Assembly: GCA_030248225.1 (NCBI GenBank)
Contig: JASANE010030027.1
Span: 49,257-113,256 of the forward strand
Source: Trileptium ribeirensis
Lineage: Eukaryota; Nematoda; Enoplea; Enoplida; Thoracostomopsidae
DNA: 64,000 bases
Reading direction: 5' to 3'
How positions within the stretch are numbered: position 1 is the first letter of the stretch; each line of letters opens with the position of its first letter. The position numbers and the translations under genes were made by a program. Shown one piece after another: positions 36,901-51,900 of the stretch. Below the pieces are notes generated by a model. It was given only the letters and a program-made list of their open reading frames with translations. It did no database searches and was not told the origin of the DNA.

Positions 36901-39900
36901 GTTTTAAAAAATCCCTTTTTGATTTTGTTTGTAACATTACCACCTAATAAGGTTCCACCGATATTCACATATGGCACAAGACTCAATTTCTCAAAACCGT
37001 TTTTACATAAGTCAACAAGTTTATTACTTACCTGGGTTGAGCTTACTCCAATATTTCTTTTTTTAAACTCCAATTCATAATCGTCTTTGATCACTGCCAT
37101 ACGTAATGCGCCAAGGGAATGTTATTATATTATGGATCAGACACCACAACCATTTCTTTTATTGACCATCTAAAAGCCTGGAAACATCAAACTGAGAAGC
37201 AACGCTTCTCCATAAACAACGATATATTTCCAATTTTTTTATGAACGTTGCCTATTCGTGGATTTCCGCTCCAATAACTTGAAGTTATTGGGACTTTCCG
37301 TAAAGTGATTTTAAATGCTGTTACCTGTAACGATTGCATGTCAGTTCCTAGATTATTTTTTACATTGTTAAGAACGCGCCTTATAAAAGCCGACAAAAAC
37401 GAAGCGTATAAATGTATTATAATGATCAGGTAAACATAAAAATACTTTATACTTTCGAGTAAAAGCAAGTATGACCCATAACTTAAAACTGTATTTCAAA
37501 AATATTTGAAAATCATATCAAAAATTTCGTAAGAAGATTTAAACATTATTTTTTTAATGTTCATTAGATTTACCCATTAGGAGCTCCCCGTGTTTACCAT
37601 TTTGATAATGACAGTGGTTAACGATACGCCACTAGGCTCCCAGTAGTTAACCCAAATGTCGCAAATACTACAAATCTTTCTCTAAAACTTTTTTATTTTT
37701 ATTCACAAGAGGAAGAAAATTGTTGCCTTTTTATAGGCTTGGACAATAATAATTATATTGCCCTATTAAAAAAGAAATAGTAAGGAAACTGAATATCGAT
37801 GAATTAATGTATTTTTAACTCCATCCTAAAACTTGTAATCACTCCATGTCACAGTTTATTTAGGTAAGAACACTTAAGTAATATCTCCCAGGAAAGGGCT
37901 GAGAACACTGACCAAGCTTGCCTCAATTTTTCTTTTGAAATTTAATAATTGTAGTTCAGTAGCTTTTGAAAAACAGAAGGTTTCAAAACGAGTATGGGAT
38001 CGCGCACGTTTTAAAATTTTCATCCTAACAGTTTTACAAATTTGATTACATAATTGCCGTGATCCTTTGATTACACCGCTAAAAATTTGCGACAAATGCT
38101 TTGAAAATTTGAGTCTTAACGCTATAGTACATAGCAACTTGCATGAATCCCGAATTGCGTTACGTAGTCCACATTTGTCCGTAAATATCTTTTCGACCAA
38201 CAAGCAAAATATGTCTAACTCCATAACATTGTTGTTTGATTTGCGGGTTGTTGTACTTGAAGGAACATAACGTCACATTTTTGACCATCGGGAAAATTAA
38301 GAACTGTATTGCCCTGAATACTACCAAAACATCTGGAAAACAAACATACACACACAAAAGCATCGCATAGCAACATAATCACAATTGTTTGCCCATATAT
38401 TGTTGCAGACAACACAATGATACTGTGTTCCATCAAACACACAGTCATAACTCGTACAAAGTTTCCACCATTTCCGAATACTTTTAACTCTAGTGAAGTT
38501 GAGGTCAAATCTTTACTCCCTATAAATCCGTATGCTATTTCTTGCGTATCTATACATGCAACCTTCAAATTCCTTATTACAACAACTCGCTGTTTAAGTT
38601 CAAGATTAACAGAGGCATCGTATGTCAATTCGCTCTTTGTAGCAATAATGTCTGAAAGCACTTCACGTTGTTTAACACCATTCACTGACTTGATATGAGT
38701 TCCAGTGAAATTTATTACTTTTGACACCATGGTTTGTTCTTGATCAAAACACCGCGGAACTCGCCATTGCTTACACCTAAGTGAACGCATTAATTTTCCT
38801 CGAACACTCTTTGATATAAACCCAGTTTGCGAATCGGTCCGTATGTTCCATTTCTTGTTCCGACTGTTGCACCTGAAAACTGTCAGAGAACCCTTTCGAG
38901 ACCCCACATTTCGATTCGTGCAAGACATATCATTTGTAGAACAAGTTGTAGTACAAGTTAGCGTATCTACTGGAGCAGCTGGTTTCATTCTTTTGTTACA
39001 CAATTCAGGATTCGGTCTTTTTAAATAAACCACCGGTATGTCAGTACATGCGAAATTTTCAGTGGAGTCCACCGACGCATTGTTTAAGCTATTTTTATGT
39101 GATTTACTACCAATGAACTTTAGGTTTTGTGCCAGCGGTTCTGTCTCTATTGAACCTATAAAATTTTCAATACACTCTTGCCTACGCGCCTTAGCTATAG
39201 CCGCTTGAAATGATTCAGGCCTAGCAGTTAACACAAATCCCCGAATTGTTCTATTCAATCCACATAGAAAATTTTCCATTGCAATAGTATCCCTAGTCTC
39301 ATTAGACAATGTAGGAAAAGCTTTCTTTACCAAGTGGGCAACATCCCTTGCGTAAGTGTCAACAGGTTCGTAAAAGCTTTGCGACCTCTCCCTCAATTTG
39401 GCACCATAACTGTATGTGAGATATTTTGGCACCAAAATTTCAACTAAACAATTTTTCAACAAATCATAATTTTTCATTATTTCACCAGATAAAGATTCCC
39501 ATTTGCGAGCAGCTTCACTGCGCAAAAACGCCGGTTGTATACGAGCCATATCATCCTTAGTCCATTGGTTTACAAAAGAAATGCGTTCGAAAATTCCTAT
39601 CCATTCCTCAAAATCATCTCCGAAGTTTCCATAATAAACAGGGATATCTTCAGCTTCAAAAATATTAGGTTGTCTTTGACCTGCCCCTCCAATCCCATTT
39701 GGATCAAAATTCATAGTTTTTTCAGTACACATCCAATCGCATAAAAAAATTGAAACACTTTGGGCTACCCTAAGTTTTTTAAGTATAATTCACCAATATT
39801 ATTTCCAATCAGGGACTTTAACCAACTGAAGTTTACCCTTGTTCGTAGTTCCCACCTAGTTCGACAGTCCAGGCTTGCGGCACCAAAATGTAGCCTACGT

Positions 39901-42900
39901 GGTCCTAGGGATGTTTAGAACCACCGTAGATTACACACAGCTATGACAGTTTCACACAAAATACTCCAATGTTTTACTAGCCTTTTCCTAGGGTCTTAAT
40001 GTGTCACCACTTATATCGGATATAGTCTATTACGCACACTATAACAAATTATAAATTCTATACACATTAAATAAATAAACGGCTGAACCGTACTCTCCCT
40101 GATCGCACAGCTTCTGAGGCCGACTGAGCCCGCACCTAACTGCGTAACCGTTTAAATACCCAAGCTATAAGTTTTACTCCCAATTTTCTCCTAGTTGATT
40201 TCTCTAAGTGATCGAAATTACATAGTAAGTTTTCCAAACCCCCCTCTGACGTTTTATTTCCCCCACCCCCCCCACTCCCCTAAAATTCTCTCTTAAACCT
40301 AAGTGAATTTTAGTCGTTAGAGAATAAGTTTTTATGAAATGCCCGGAATTCCTAAGTATAAACAAAATTTAAGATTTTATTCGAAAATCCAGCAGATACA
40401 CATACACATATCCGCTAATGTGGACCTAATGTTTAAGGCACCCAACCCTTACACTCAAATTCGATATATTTCCAACTTATGGCCTAGACTCACATAAAAC
40501 TCTCTTGTTTCTGTTACTCCCTTGCGAACTCTCTCGAAATTAGCTAAGTCTTACAATTTCTTTTGCACCCTGTACAAAAGTTCCAACACAATACGAAATA
40601 CATCAAGCGCGCATAGAAATGTAAACACACGACAAATGATACTGCATACATACACTACGTTCCAAGATACAACAAATTCATAAACTATGTGTGACAAACA
40701 TACACTTCGTATAGAAATAAACATATACATATACAATACATATACTTTTGTTTACAATATTTCATAACAACAATGTAGACTGTAAACACACAATGTATTG
40801 CACATATGGTAAACAAACAAACAATACATAAGGGAAGGAAATTAGGCCATGTGAAGTGGAGTTAAGATCGTCGGCCCGTCGTGTTTGGGGTTTGGAACCT
40901 AATACGTCCCCCCGGTTTCACATGAGGGAATCTGTTTCCCAAGACAATACATCGTTACAATCCTATGTTTTAGTCAGACAGAATTATTTATTGCGACTGC
41001 TTAAAATCAAAAGCAAAAACAACTACGAGTCAACATGTCGAAATACTAAGTAGTCAGTGGTCATAGTAAGAAATCTATTACTGTTGCTGCTTTCAGACCG
41101 TAAACAAGTATACATTACGATCAAATTATTGTTACCTAAAGTATACCGAGTGCACTACATTTGAAACCAAAAGTTACTTTTATCAAAAAAATGGTAGTTG
41201 ACATTGTAGAACTAAGAAAAGTGTATAAGACTCAAAATAAATGATAACACTAGAGTGTCGATAAGCATACCACCGCGCAAACTTACGGTTCACGAAAGCC
41301 ATTGTTATTCCAAGACCAAACAGTATTCTGAAAACAAAAAAATTCGAAAATTTCAGGTTACGTCCATCAATTCAGTCTATTAAACGTGCTTACAAGCATA
41401 ACGTAAATATTGTAACGCATGCCCGTGAAAACACTGATATCACATTTACTGTGTTTGTGGAGCGATTATAAAAATAAAGCAACTACGAATGGCTTAAGGT
41501 AGAAGAGCTGACGTCACTCGAGAAATAAGTCGTAAAATAGAGAATAATTTTAGGGAAAACGTCCGGCATGAAAAGCGATACTCCAACTTGTTATTGTGTC
41601 GGAGGTAAATGTTTACTTTGAGTTAGTCAATAACATCCGTAGACGACACTTAATTTAATGAAGCGGGAACTTCCACAAATAGTTTTGTTAGCGGCAAAAA
41701 TCGTTAAAATTTCGTTTTGTCCGTATATGGAGTTGATAATTCATCACCGGATTGTGTCAGAAGTAAATGTTTACTTTGAGCTTAATCAATAACATCCGAA
41801 GAGGACGCCTTATTGAAGCGGGAGCTTCCGCAAATAGTTCTGTTAGCGACAAAAATAGTTAAAATTTCGTTTTGTCCGTCTGCGGAGTTGATAATTCATC
41901 ACCGGATTGATGGATAGACGAATCTCCATAAATTTTATTTGATCACAAATTCAGAGGCTAAACCGCCGATTACGTTTACCGGGTCAAAATGGGCCCCCAA
42001 AGGCATATATATTCATTTTTTCTTAATTTATGGTCATCGGTTTCGTGACCCATTTATCTCGAGAAAGAGGCTACAACTCTGCTGATTTTTTGTCGAAACT
42101 ACCGTTTTCGAGATTTAGAAAGTACCACAAACAGTGAAAATTTCAAAAATTTTATAGAACAAGTTTTTTGCTTGTTGTTGGAGATTATAGGGTAATTTAA
42201 CCGTTTAAACAAGTTGGTTTTATTGTGTTAACATCACATTGGCTACGTTAACCCTCCGGGGTGGTACTGGAGCAAGATTTCGTATATTTTGGCTTAAAAA
42301 ATGTCAAATTTAAAAACAGTAATATTTCGCCACTTTTTCAATATACGGATACAATCATAACTAAATGCACAAAAAATCGAACGCAAATGAATTCGAACTA
42401 TTTGGTTTTGATATATAACTAAAATGACAGTAGGTTGTCATTGAAATATTACCGGTGTATAAAAATATATTATGTACATAATAATAGCTATCATGGGAGT
42501 TTAGGCGGGCTTAGGACCCTGAATTTAGAATGACAAAATGGTCAATAAGTGCAGAGTAGCCACATTCGCTCCGTTTCACTTCGCTTTACGAGTTACTAAG
42601 TTTATTAGTATATTGAAGTAAAAATAGATAATCTAGTCCATGCGAGATACATAAACTAAACATATATGTCACTTAAATAAAAACCAGTGACTCCTACATA
42701 CGAAGGCTACCACTGCTAGACGAAAAAAACAGTTAATACGCATACAAACACGCAGTGCAACGTACTTCTCGAGCAAAATAGGCTCTCGCGGCAGGCCCTG
42801 TATACGACGCCAAAACCAAATAAGAGCGACAATCACACAGGGGGCAGCGATCGTTTTGATTGACAGCCAAACTTTTGTAAAGCCTCCGTTTTGGTGAATC

Positions 42901-45900
42901 ATCTGCAAAGCACACCGTTCGTTGAACAGTACTATTTGAATAAACATTACTCCCGCGACGGATAACAGCGAACGATAAACTATTTAATAATATGCCACTA
43001 TTATGCCAAGTAATATTACTGATCCAAACTAAGAAAATTATTCGGGTCGGACCGGTCCGAATCGACGCACAAACAAAAAATCTAATTTGAGCCAAAACAC
43101 ACTTTGTCCAACCTATTTCACTACAGATAATTTTAGAGTTTATTTTGACTTCTATCAAGTTATTGTACCACGTACTACAGAACAGAAACTATTAGTGTAA
43201 AATTTTTAAAACAAATCAAGTTATTAAAATGTTTAAATGCCATAAAAGAAATTAATCGCGTACATGTTCGATTGTGCGGGAAGAAAACTGGGTGATTGCC
43301 AATACGAATTTAAAGTGCAAAAACACCGGGTTCAGTGATAGCCGCGGGACAAAGAAGACCAAGCTATATTGTGGTAATGCGCATATCATGGGTCCTACAC
43401 ATGTGCTTGGATATATACGTTCCAATTGTACGATTCAAATATTAAATTAGACTTTAAATGACTTCCAACTTTAATTTGTATCCAAACAAAAAGATACGCG
43501 TGTGGTAAGGAATTAAGCACATCATATATCAACACTAAAATTCTTCATAACAAAAATATACTTATATACCTGTAACTTATGATCACCCATTTCCACTTTT
43601 TAGTTATTTGCTACATAAATTATGTCCAAAACTTGAATTTTACGAAAACAGAAACTTTTATTTAAAATTTGATACATTAAAATCAGAGTCTTTTCAAACA
43701 TCTTTACCAATATTCCCTATGCATAATGGTCACCGCCACTTTGTCTAATTTCAATTTTTATTTTAAACCTTTTAATTCTATATGCAAAGAATTTACCCTT
43801 AATATTTCTGACTAAAAAGCAAAATTATAAGTAGTTTTAATACAAAATTATATACTTTTATTTAAACAAAACTTTGAATCAGTTTCCGCCATGACAAGAG
43901 CTTATAATTCCTTTGTGTTAAAACCGATTATGATATGGCTTATTTCACATACAAGCTTGGCTAATGCGTGAGTCCATTTTAAGTCCTTATAACTAGGTTG
44001 TCCTTTAGTGAAGCCAATTCCCGATCCTAAAAGCGTTGTGCTCGTACATTACGATTTTTCCCATGTACGCGTACACTATTTGCTATACAGCATACCAGGT
44101 GTTGTTCGCGGTCACTATTTTGCGATCTAGCATTGATGATCCCTTATACGTAAACAGATTGCCGTTAGCGTTTTTTTTCACACACACCGCGAACAAATCT
44201 GTACACATACTCGTAAATACACCGCGAACATTATATTTGTCTGATTCAGCATGTCGTTTGACGAACATCGTACATCATAGAGCAAATATTCGCGTTTATA
44301 AAAATGCGATTACCACTGTCAAAAATGTAAACGCGAGTATTTGCAAAATTCAGTATACAAGATTTTGATAAAATAACAAGCATTATGTACGCATCTAAAG
44401 TGGACTAACGCATAATATCAAAATTACAAGCCGAAATTCAAATGTATGCACTATTTTTAAGACTATAATTATAAATTTACACCCTACTAACGAAATTTTA
44501 ACTGAAATTTCCAGTCATTTCGTATTAAAATAACTTTGAGTCCTATTAAAAAAATTTTTTATAATATGAAAAATAAAAGCCAGTATATGAATGAAACACA
44601 TGTATGAATATAATATATATATATAAACAATATACAGATGCACATTTTACAAACAAAATAATACATCGCACTAGCTCCCACATTTAACCCAATTGCATTA
44701 ACCACCACTAAACACTCTTTACTCTGGAATTTGATCCGTTCGACGGTTTTTCGTTCAATTCACTTAGCAGTGATATAATCTCTCGTTTTTATAATGCCCT
44801 GCTGAGAGATATTTGCTACAGTAGCATTTTGCTATTCTAAACTAATGATTTTTAATGATTAAACTAATAATTTTAAACTATTTCCCTCTGCAGTACATTA
44901 TGTTTTCGAAAATTTGTCGGACTGAAATGTATTCTCATATTTTAGGGCTTGATACAAGCTCTTGAAATTAGAATATGGTGATACAAAATAGTAGTATTAT
45001 TCAGACCCGTGTAAAATTTTTACACCGTTAGCTAACTTCTATATATCTTAACTACACACAAAATTGTCGAGGCGAAGTAGCAACAATAAATCAAATGCAA
45101 TTATTGAGGACTAAGCCTATAACTATGGGAGAAGGTCTTGAATAATGTCACAAAAATAGATCATAATAATTGGACACTAATGCCGAAACCGTTAAGGGTG
45201 TTGATCTAGGGTACAAACAAAACATGCATCAATTTTACAAAAGCTACTTAGAAGATTATTTGAAAGCTCATAAAGAAAACATCGATTTCAAATTAACATC
45301 TAATAATCGCTACAATTTCATATATTAAAACGCGACAGGAACAACGACGAAAATCCACAGCTGCATAAAATTTTGACCATGTCGAATGGGTATTGTTACT
45401 CAATTTCACAAAATTTTTGCAAGAATAACGTTAACTGGTCATGATTCACCCACTCATTAGCATTTAATAATACATGTATAATTGTAAAATTCATCTATTT
45501 AAAAAAACACAGAAATTCTGTACAATCTCTGCTGACGAAAACACCCATGTGCTACGATTATAGAAAACCAGCTACTTCGACGCCGAGTTAGCGATGTTCG
45601 TTTTGTTTACCTCTAGACAACTATATTAAATTTTTGGTACAACATAATCAGAAACTCCGCGACATTTTCGGCTACAAAAAGTTCCCTTATGATGCAATTT
45701 TTGAAATCTGCGATATAGAACCAGAAAAGCACACAAAGCCACCAACCACTAATTCGAGGTCCGTCCAACGACCGATGAGTTTGTTATACAACCGGTCTTC
45801 GTAAATCGGAAGACGAATATTGATCAGCAAATAGGGATAATGACTTGTTCCAAACTCGAACAGTTCTATAGGATGGCATGAATAGTCTATGCTGTGATTC

Positions 45901-48900
45901 TAAACAATCAAAATACAAAAAATAAAATACCAAAACAACTCAAAGTGTCACCAGAAAAAGCATAAAAGGTTAAAAACAGAAAAGATATTCCGAGTGGTTA
46001 CATTAAAATATCTGAACAGAAAAAAATAAAGTAATTCGCGAACACGCAATCAAAAATATATCAGCGGGGGGTCCTCCGGATAACACCCCCCGCAAAATGC
46101 GACACCCCCAGTTCAGAACATTTACACATCATAAAATTTATAGAACTTTTACGCTGTAGGCATTTGCGATTTCCGCATAGGATGATACCACATAAATATC
46201 CTATCTTTTCTTTCATTTAACAGCTCTTCGTGATTACAGACCATTCTACCTTTCTATTTCTACTTTTTAATGAAAATTGTCCAAAATCAGATTACTGATA
46301 GTGCCAAAACGTAACACTTTTAGTTCCCTGCTGTGTCCAACACAAGTAGCGACATACTCAATATAAAAGTAAACATTGAAAGCAATGGTTTCACGCATAT
46401 TGCAGATTACCTGAACAGAACGGTATAGAGGCATTAGATGGATGCAGCTAAGTATTTATAGTCTGGTCGAACCATCGTCAGTTTTTCTCAATGTTTGTTA
46501 AGTTTAGGTACACATCCGGGATACTGGTAAAATGATGTAGCACCACGGTATTTGCACAATCCTGGGATCCGACGCACCACAGGTGACGCGAAATTTCTCA
46601 GGCTGCTATGATGGCCAGCAGCAAGTAACATCCTGCAAGAGATAGTGAAGGGAAAACTCCGATCCTCAAACATTTTTGCTGGATCACTTCAAGCTTTATA
46701 ACGATTGTGTACATCCAGTAAAGATCCGCAGTTTAGGTGTATTAAGATCCCATGCATTTTAGAAGTTAGCGAACTGTATACCGCGGGTAGGCCAACTGCG
46801 AAAACTATGACTGCTAAGAATAAGCTAAGACTACAATTTAGGCTAAATTAGGTTCTTGAGTTTACAGTAAGATTCAAATTTAACAACGTACTCCATTTTG
46901 TTCACAGCTGAGTGGTCGTGTGGTCTTGGTATGAACAATTTCCTTCCATGCGTTGGGTGGATCGTTCAAATTACGATAGCCAATTCTGACATCGAGAAGG
47001 ATGGTCGAGTTTTGCGCTGAAAAATTACTAAATTGCAGAATTTTATAACAGAATAATTTTCAAAAGCTTGCTGCTACAGAATTCAATTGTCCTGTAATAC
47101 AATACATGCCGAAAAATTACTATTACTATTACTGTCCCCGATTTTCGACATTAGGTATAAGCCGTCAAAGTCATAGCGTCATACATAATCAGAAAAAATC
47201 ATTTTGATCTATTTAAATAATATTATTACAGGTTACACACGCAGCATTGTATCACCTCATGGCGTCTCCAGGATTCCCGACGTGGTACATACATAGAAAA
47301 ACGTTGCAATAACAGACGTTGTCTTAATATAATGTTTCATTTTGTTTGCTAATACCCTTTAAAATTAAAGTGGTATACACGTGATAACCACTCTCCAATA
47401 CCAAGCAGTAGGTTCAAAACCAGGTTCGGCGGTTTTGGCTAGAGCGTCGTATTCTTATTTAATTTCCCATCAGCTACTATTATTTATTGTGATATGCTAA
47501 TATATTATGGGAACGGGGTTACTGTTGACCAAATAAAGTCGTCTTTAACCCCGCTATTCCTGAAGCAGGTTAACACCGCAGAGCGAATATAAAAAATACT
47601 GATCACAAAAATGTATATACATTATGTGTAAGTCGGTCTAAGCAAAAAAACCATTATGAATGAACTTACAAACATTACCGATGCAAAAATCCACACTTAT
47701 TCGTTTCAGTTCACTGGAAAAGGATGAGAAATGCCGAGATTTAACTGAGAAGGATGACACTGAGAAGGATTTAACTGAAAAGGATGAAAAATGCCGAGAT
47801 TTAACTGAGAAGGATTTAACTGAAAAGGATCAGAAATGCCGATATTTACTGATACAAAAATCCACACTTATTCGTTTCAGTTCACTGCAAAAGGATGAGA
47901 AATGCCGAGATTTAACTGAGAAGGATGACACTGAGAAGAATTTAACTGAAAACGATGAGAAATACCGAGATTTAACTGAGAAGGATGACACTGAGAAGGA
48001 TTTAACTGAAAAGGATGAGAAATGCCGAGATTTAACTGAGAAGGATGACACTGAGAAGGATTTAACTGAGAAGGATGAGAAATGCCGAGATTTAACTGAG
48101 AAGGATGACACTGAGAAGGATTTAACTGAAAAGGATGAGAAATGCCGAGATTTACTGATACAAAAATTCACACTTATTCGTTTCAGTTCACTGGAAAAGG
48201 ATGAGAAATGCCGAGATTGAATTTAATGAAATATCCCGTACACACATGTGGCAAATAACTGATCTCACGAATTAAGCTAACTGTGAACCAATATAACGAA
48301 AACATTCAGAATGTTTCTCGCCTGAAATTTTATATCACCCAAAGTACAACCAGACGCAAAATTAAGTGCGCAACAGAATGCAAGCCGGAACGATTGAAAT
48401 ATAGCCCGTCCGCGTCAGCACTACCTTTGACCGTCGCTTATTCTTGTTCAAATATTTTACTGCATCGGGTAGTCAACTGCATTTCAACAATGAAACTGCT
48501 GGAAAATATTTTATTGTCTTCCAAAAATATTAGCGACGCGATGTTTAAATCAAAATTACCATTATTTGATGCTCAGAAACTCTACGATACTTTTACCTTT
48601 TGACAACATTTAAAGACAAAATCTTGAACGTACAAATACACAATTTAAGTCCTTTGTAATCGGCACAGTTCGCTAAATGATCAATATATAAGCTTCTACC
48701 AGATGTTCGTTCAGTGGCAGAAAGTTTATCTATAACTATATAACAAACAGCAGTACCAACTCCCTCCATGGAGGCACAAAAGTTTGACTTCCTAGATGGT
48801 GACATTTTTAATAGCTATGCAGACCCAAATCTACGGAAATAGACTAGAACTCGCACGCAAGGGTGACACGGAGTGAGCGTGGTTTCATTTTTAAGATATG

Positions 48901-51900
48901 ATTTTGTTTCCTGTAACAGGCTGAGTTTGATGAATATACCACCCTAAAACCTCTTGAACTCTGAATCCATTGAAAATCCTAAAATATCGTTGATGCTAAC
49001 CTCATCAAAAACAACTGACAACGAATCAAGTATTTGTGCAGGTCTCTAGATAACCAAACCATCGTATTCCGCCTACAGGAAAACCTATTTAGACAATTCA
49101 TGATGACCTGTACGCAAAACATAACCAAACAACTAGACTAAAATCTTGAAATCGGGTTCATTGACTCTAAATCCATTGGAAATCCATAAAATATGCACGA
49201 TGTGCTCTAGATAACCAAACCATTGTATTCAGAATATTGGAAAACATATATAGACAAATCTTGATTATCTGTACGCAATATGTAACCAAATACCAGAAGA
49301 CAACTATATTCTAATAATCGCGTTCACTGACATTAACCCATGAAACGGTTTGAAATATGCACGCTGGACCAAGATAACCAAAACACTGCATTCAGAAATA
49401 CCTACAAATAGACCATTCCTGATACCCTGCACGCAAAACATAACCAATCTAACGAAGATAGACTACAGTTCGAAAATCAGGTTCGTCGACAGTTAAACCA
49501 TCGAAATCCAATGAAAAGGTATAATATAGTCAAATTAGACAGACTGTAGATAGCAAAGCCAACATATTCAGTGTAATTGATAACCTAATAGGCACCTATT
49601 GTATGGTAAAAACACGCAATAACATGCCGAAAATTGGAAAATCACTATTTCTGGCAAAGAATTGACGAACCATATTCAGCGGCTCAGGGAGTGGTGCAAA
49701 AAAGTCGTGAAGTTGTAGATCTCGATGAGCTGACTCTTCGATGGGAAGCCTGTATCGCAAGATATGGGCTGCGAAACACTGGTACCCGTATGGCCCTTAA
49801 TTAACATGATTTTTGCCATTTTCACTCCGAAGATGGAAGGGCACATCCTCGCCACTTTTGCTATGGAGTAAAAAGTTTACCGAAATCCATCCATCCGAGG
49901 ATAAGATGTGAATGACAGAAACAGAAAAAAAGAAATTTCTCATTTTTCCACTAGCGTCCTCACTGAACACACTGCTCGCTCCGCTCCGTTTCAATAACCA
50001 CAGTAATAACGACTGATGACATATCATAAGCAACTACAGAGACTTTCAATTATGAAATAAAACCAACGAGAGAAATAAATTTGAATGTTAAGATAAAAAT
50101 AACATTGCTTCAATGAAGGGTACAAAAAACCCTCATTTTGACCTCTAACCCCTAACCATGGGGCGTCATACCCCAGTACCCTTGGCACCATGGGTCGCAG
50201 AGCAAAACCAGCAAAGGCAATGAGTTTCCTATGCCCGAAAACCCCCAAGTGAAACTATTCAGCCGCCCAGGACGTCAGAACAACTTTTCTAATTTTGGGA
50301 CGAGGAACCATGAGGGTGCCATACCTCAAACCCCATAACTCCATAACCGGAGCCTTAATCGAAAAACAAAAAAGTGGCATCGGCATTTGTCATTTTACTA
50401 TGAAATAAAACCAACTAGAGAAAAAAATTCGAAAGTTACGCACAAAAATAACCTTGCTTCCGTGAAGAGTACTAAAATGGTGTAAAAAACCTCATTTTGA
50501 CCTCTGACCCCGAACCAAGGGGGCGCCATATCCTTGTATGCATGGGTCGCAGAGTAAAACCAATACCGGCAATGAGCTTCCCATGCCAAAAACCCCCAAG
50601 CGAAACTTTTCAGCCGCCCAGGCCGTCAGAACAAATTTTCTAATTTTGAGAGGAGGAACCATGATGGTGCCATACATCAAACCCGGAGTCTTAATCGAAA
50701 AACAAAAAAGAGGCATCGGCATTTATCATTTTACTATAAAATAAAACCAACCACAGAAAGAAATTCGAATGTTAAGATAAAAATAACCTTGCTTCCGTGA
50801 AGGGTACTAAAAACCCTCTTTTTGACCTCTGACCCCCGACCATGGGGCGTCATACCCACGTAACCATGGGTCGCAGAGCAAAACGGGCACCGGTATTGAG
50901 TTTCCCATGCCCGAAAACCTCCAGGTAAAACTTATCAGCCATCCAAAACGTCAAAACAAATTTTGAAATTTTAGATCGAGGAATTATTCTGGTGCCATAC
51001 CCCCGTACCTCAAACCCCATAAATCCTGAACCGGAACCTTATCGAAAAACAAAAAAGAGGCATCGGCATTTATCATTTTATTATGAAATAAAATCATCCA
51101 GAGAAAAAATTCGATAGTTAAGATAAAAATAACCTTGTTTCCTTGAAGGGTACTAAAATGGGGTCAAAAAACCACATTTTGCCCCCTGACCCCGAAACCA
51201 AACCCCACATCAAAAAACGCTCGGGATGTACAATCAATCGAGGTAAATCGACTATGCCGGTTCGAATGAGCCCAATATCATGAAAATCTGTTAGGGCGTT
51301 CCCGAGTTATGGCCGATCACACACACACAGAATTTAAAAGATTTCAATCCTGCACCACACAATCTCCACTACGTTTCACTACGTTCTGATAACAACTTTT
51401 TACATAGATCTAACTATTTACAGAATCAATAAAGACAAGGTCGCATTAATATCAGACGCACCTAATGGCGTGAAATTGTCCACTTCAATCTCCGGAATCA
51501 GTAGCCCAAGTAGCCATTGAAAATACGGCGAATACGCTAGTTCTGCTCCTTCACGAGGTCCGGGTGTTTGAAAAACGAAAACAATGTCACTGGCCTCGGA
51601 TACGTTTTCAATTTGTCGTGGTCCAGAAGACGTGTCGAGTTTGTAGCAATTTGGCGCTTCAAATGGTCGAATATAGAACCAGTCATGGGGTCGACGTCGC
51701 AGATCGAGGCACTGGGTACCGATATGTGGCATACTTGATGTAGGTGCAGGCGCTAAAACTACAATTAGTACGATAAAACCATATTGTAATTAAAATTATC
51801 AATAATCAAAATTAGAGTAAACGCAATATTTTCCAAGTCATCTTAGTTACAAAAATTTTACCTGAAGCTTGACATAGCGGGCCAAAGCTCGAAATTGGGG

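Larger units (their letters stand above)
32424..40959 (-). mobile_element. LTR retrotransposon B, complete, pol missing
   Basis: Two direct LTRs of about 1 kb (32424-33419 and 39889-40959) enclose 6.47 kb. ATCC precedes the left LTR (32420-32423) and follows the right one (40960-40963), a 4-bp target duplication. In element orientation the LTRs run TGTA to TACA. A primer-binding site (TGGTGCCGCAAGCC) follows the 5-prime LTR after 3 bases, and a polypurine tract precedes the 3-prime LTR. The only long frame is a gag-like ORF near the 5-prime end. No reverse transcriptase, RNase H or integrase is present, so it must be mobilised by enzymes of another element. It sits in wls intron 7 in the same orientation as the gene. 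The LTRs differ by substitutions and small indels. Confidence 0.93.

Noticed and set aside
44036..44368. 110-codon plus frame in wls intron 5
   Set aside because: No domain and located antisense within an intron; chance frame.
49650..49799. Plus-strand open stretch with [19 protein letters not shown], loosely like a LINE reverse transcriptase
   Set aside because: Only about 50 codons without catalytic motif; too little to call.
51500..51720. Similarity of wls exon 3 (DWFY, FEAPNC) to the envelope-like domain of element C (DWFY, FEATNC)
   Set aside because: The match is a few residues only; the exon belongs to wntless by its whole context and phases. I take it as chance.
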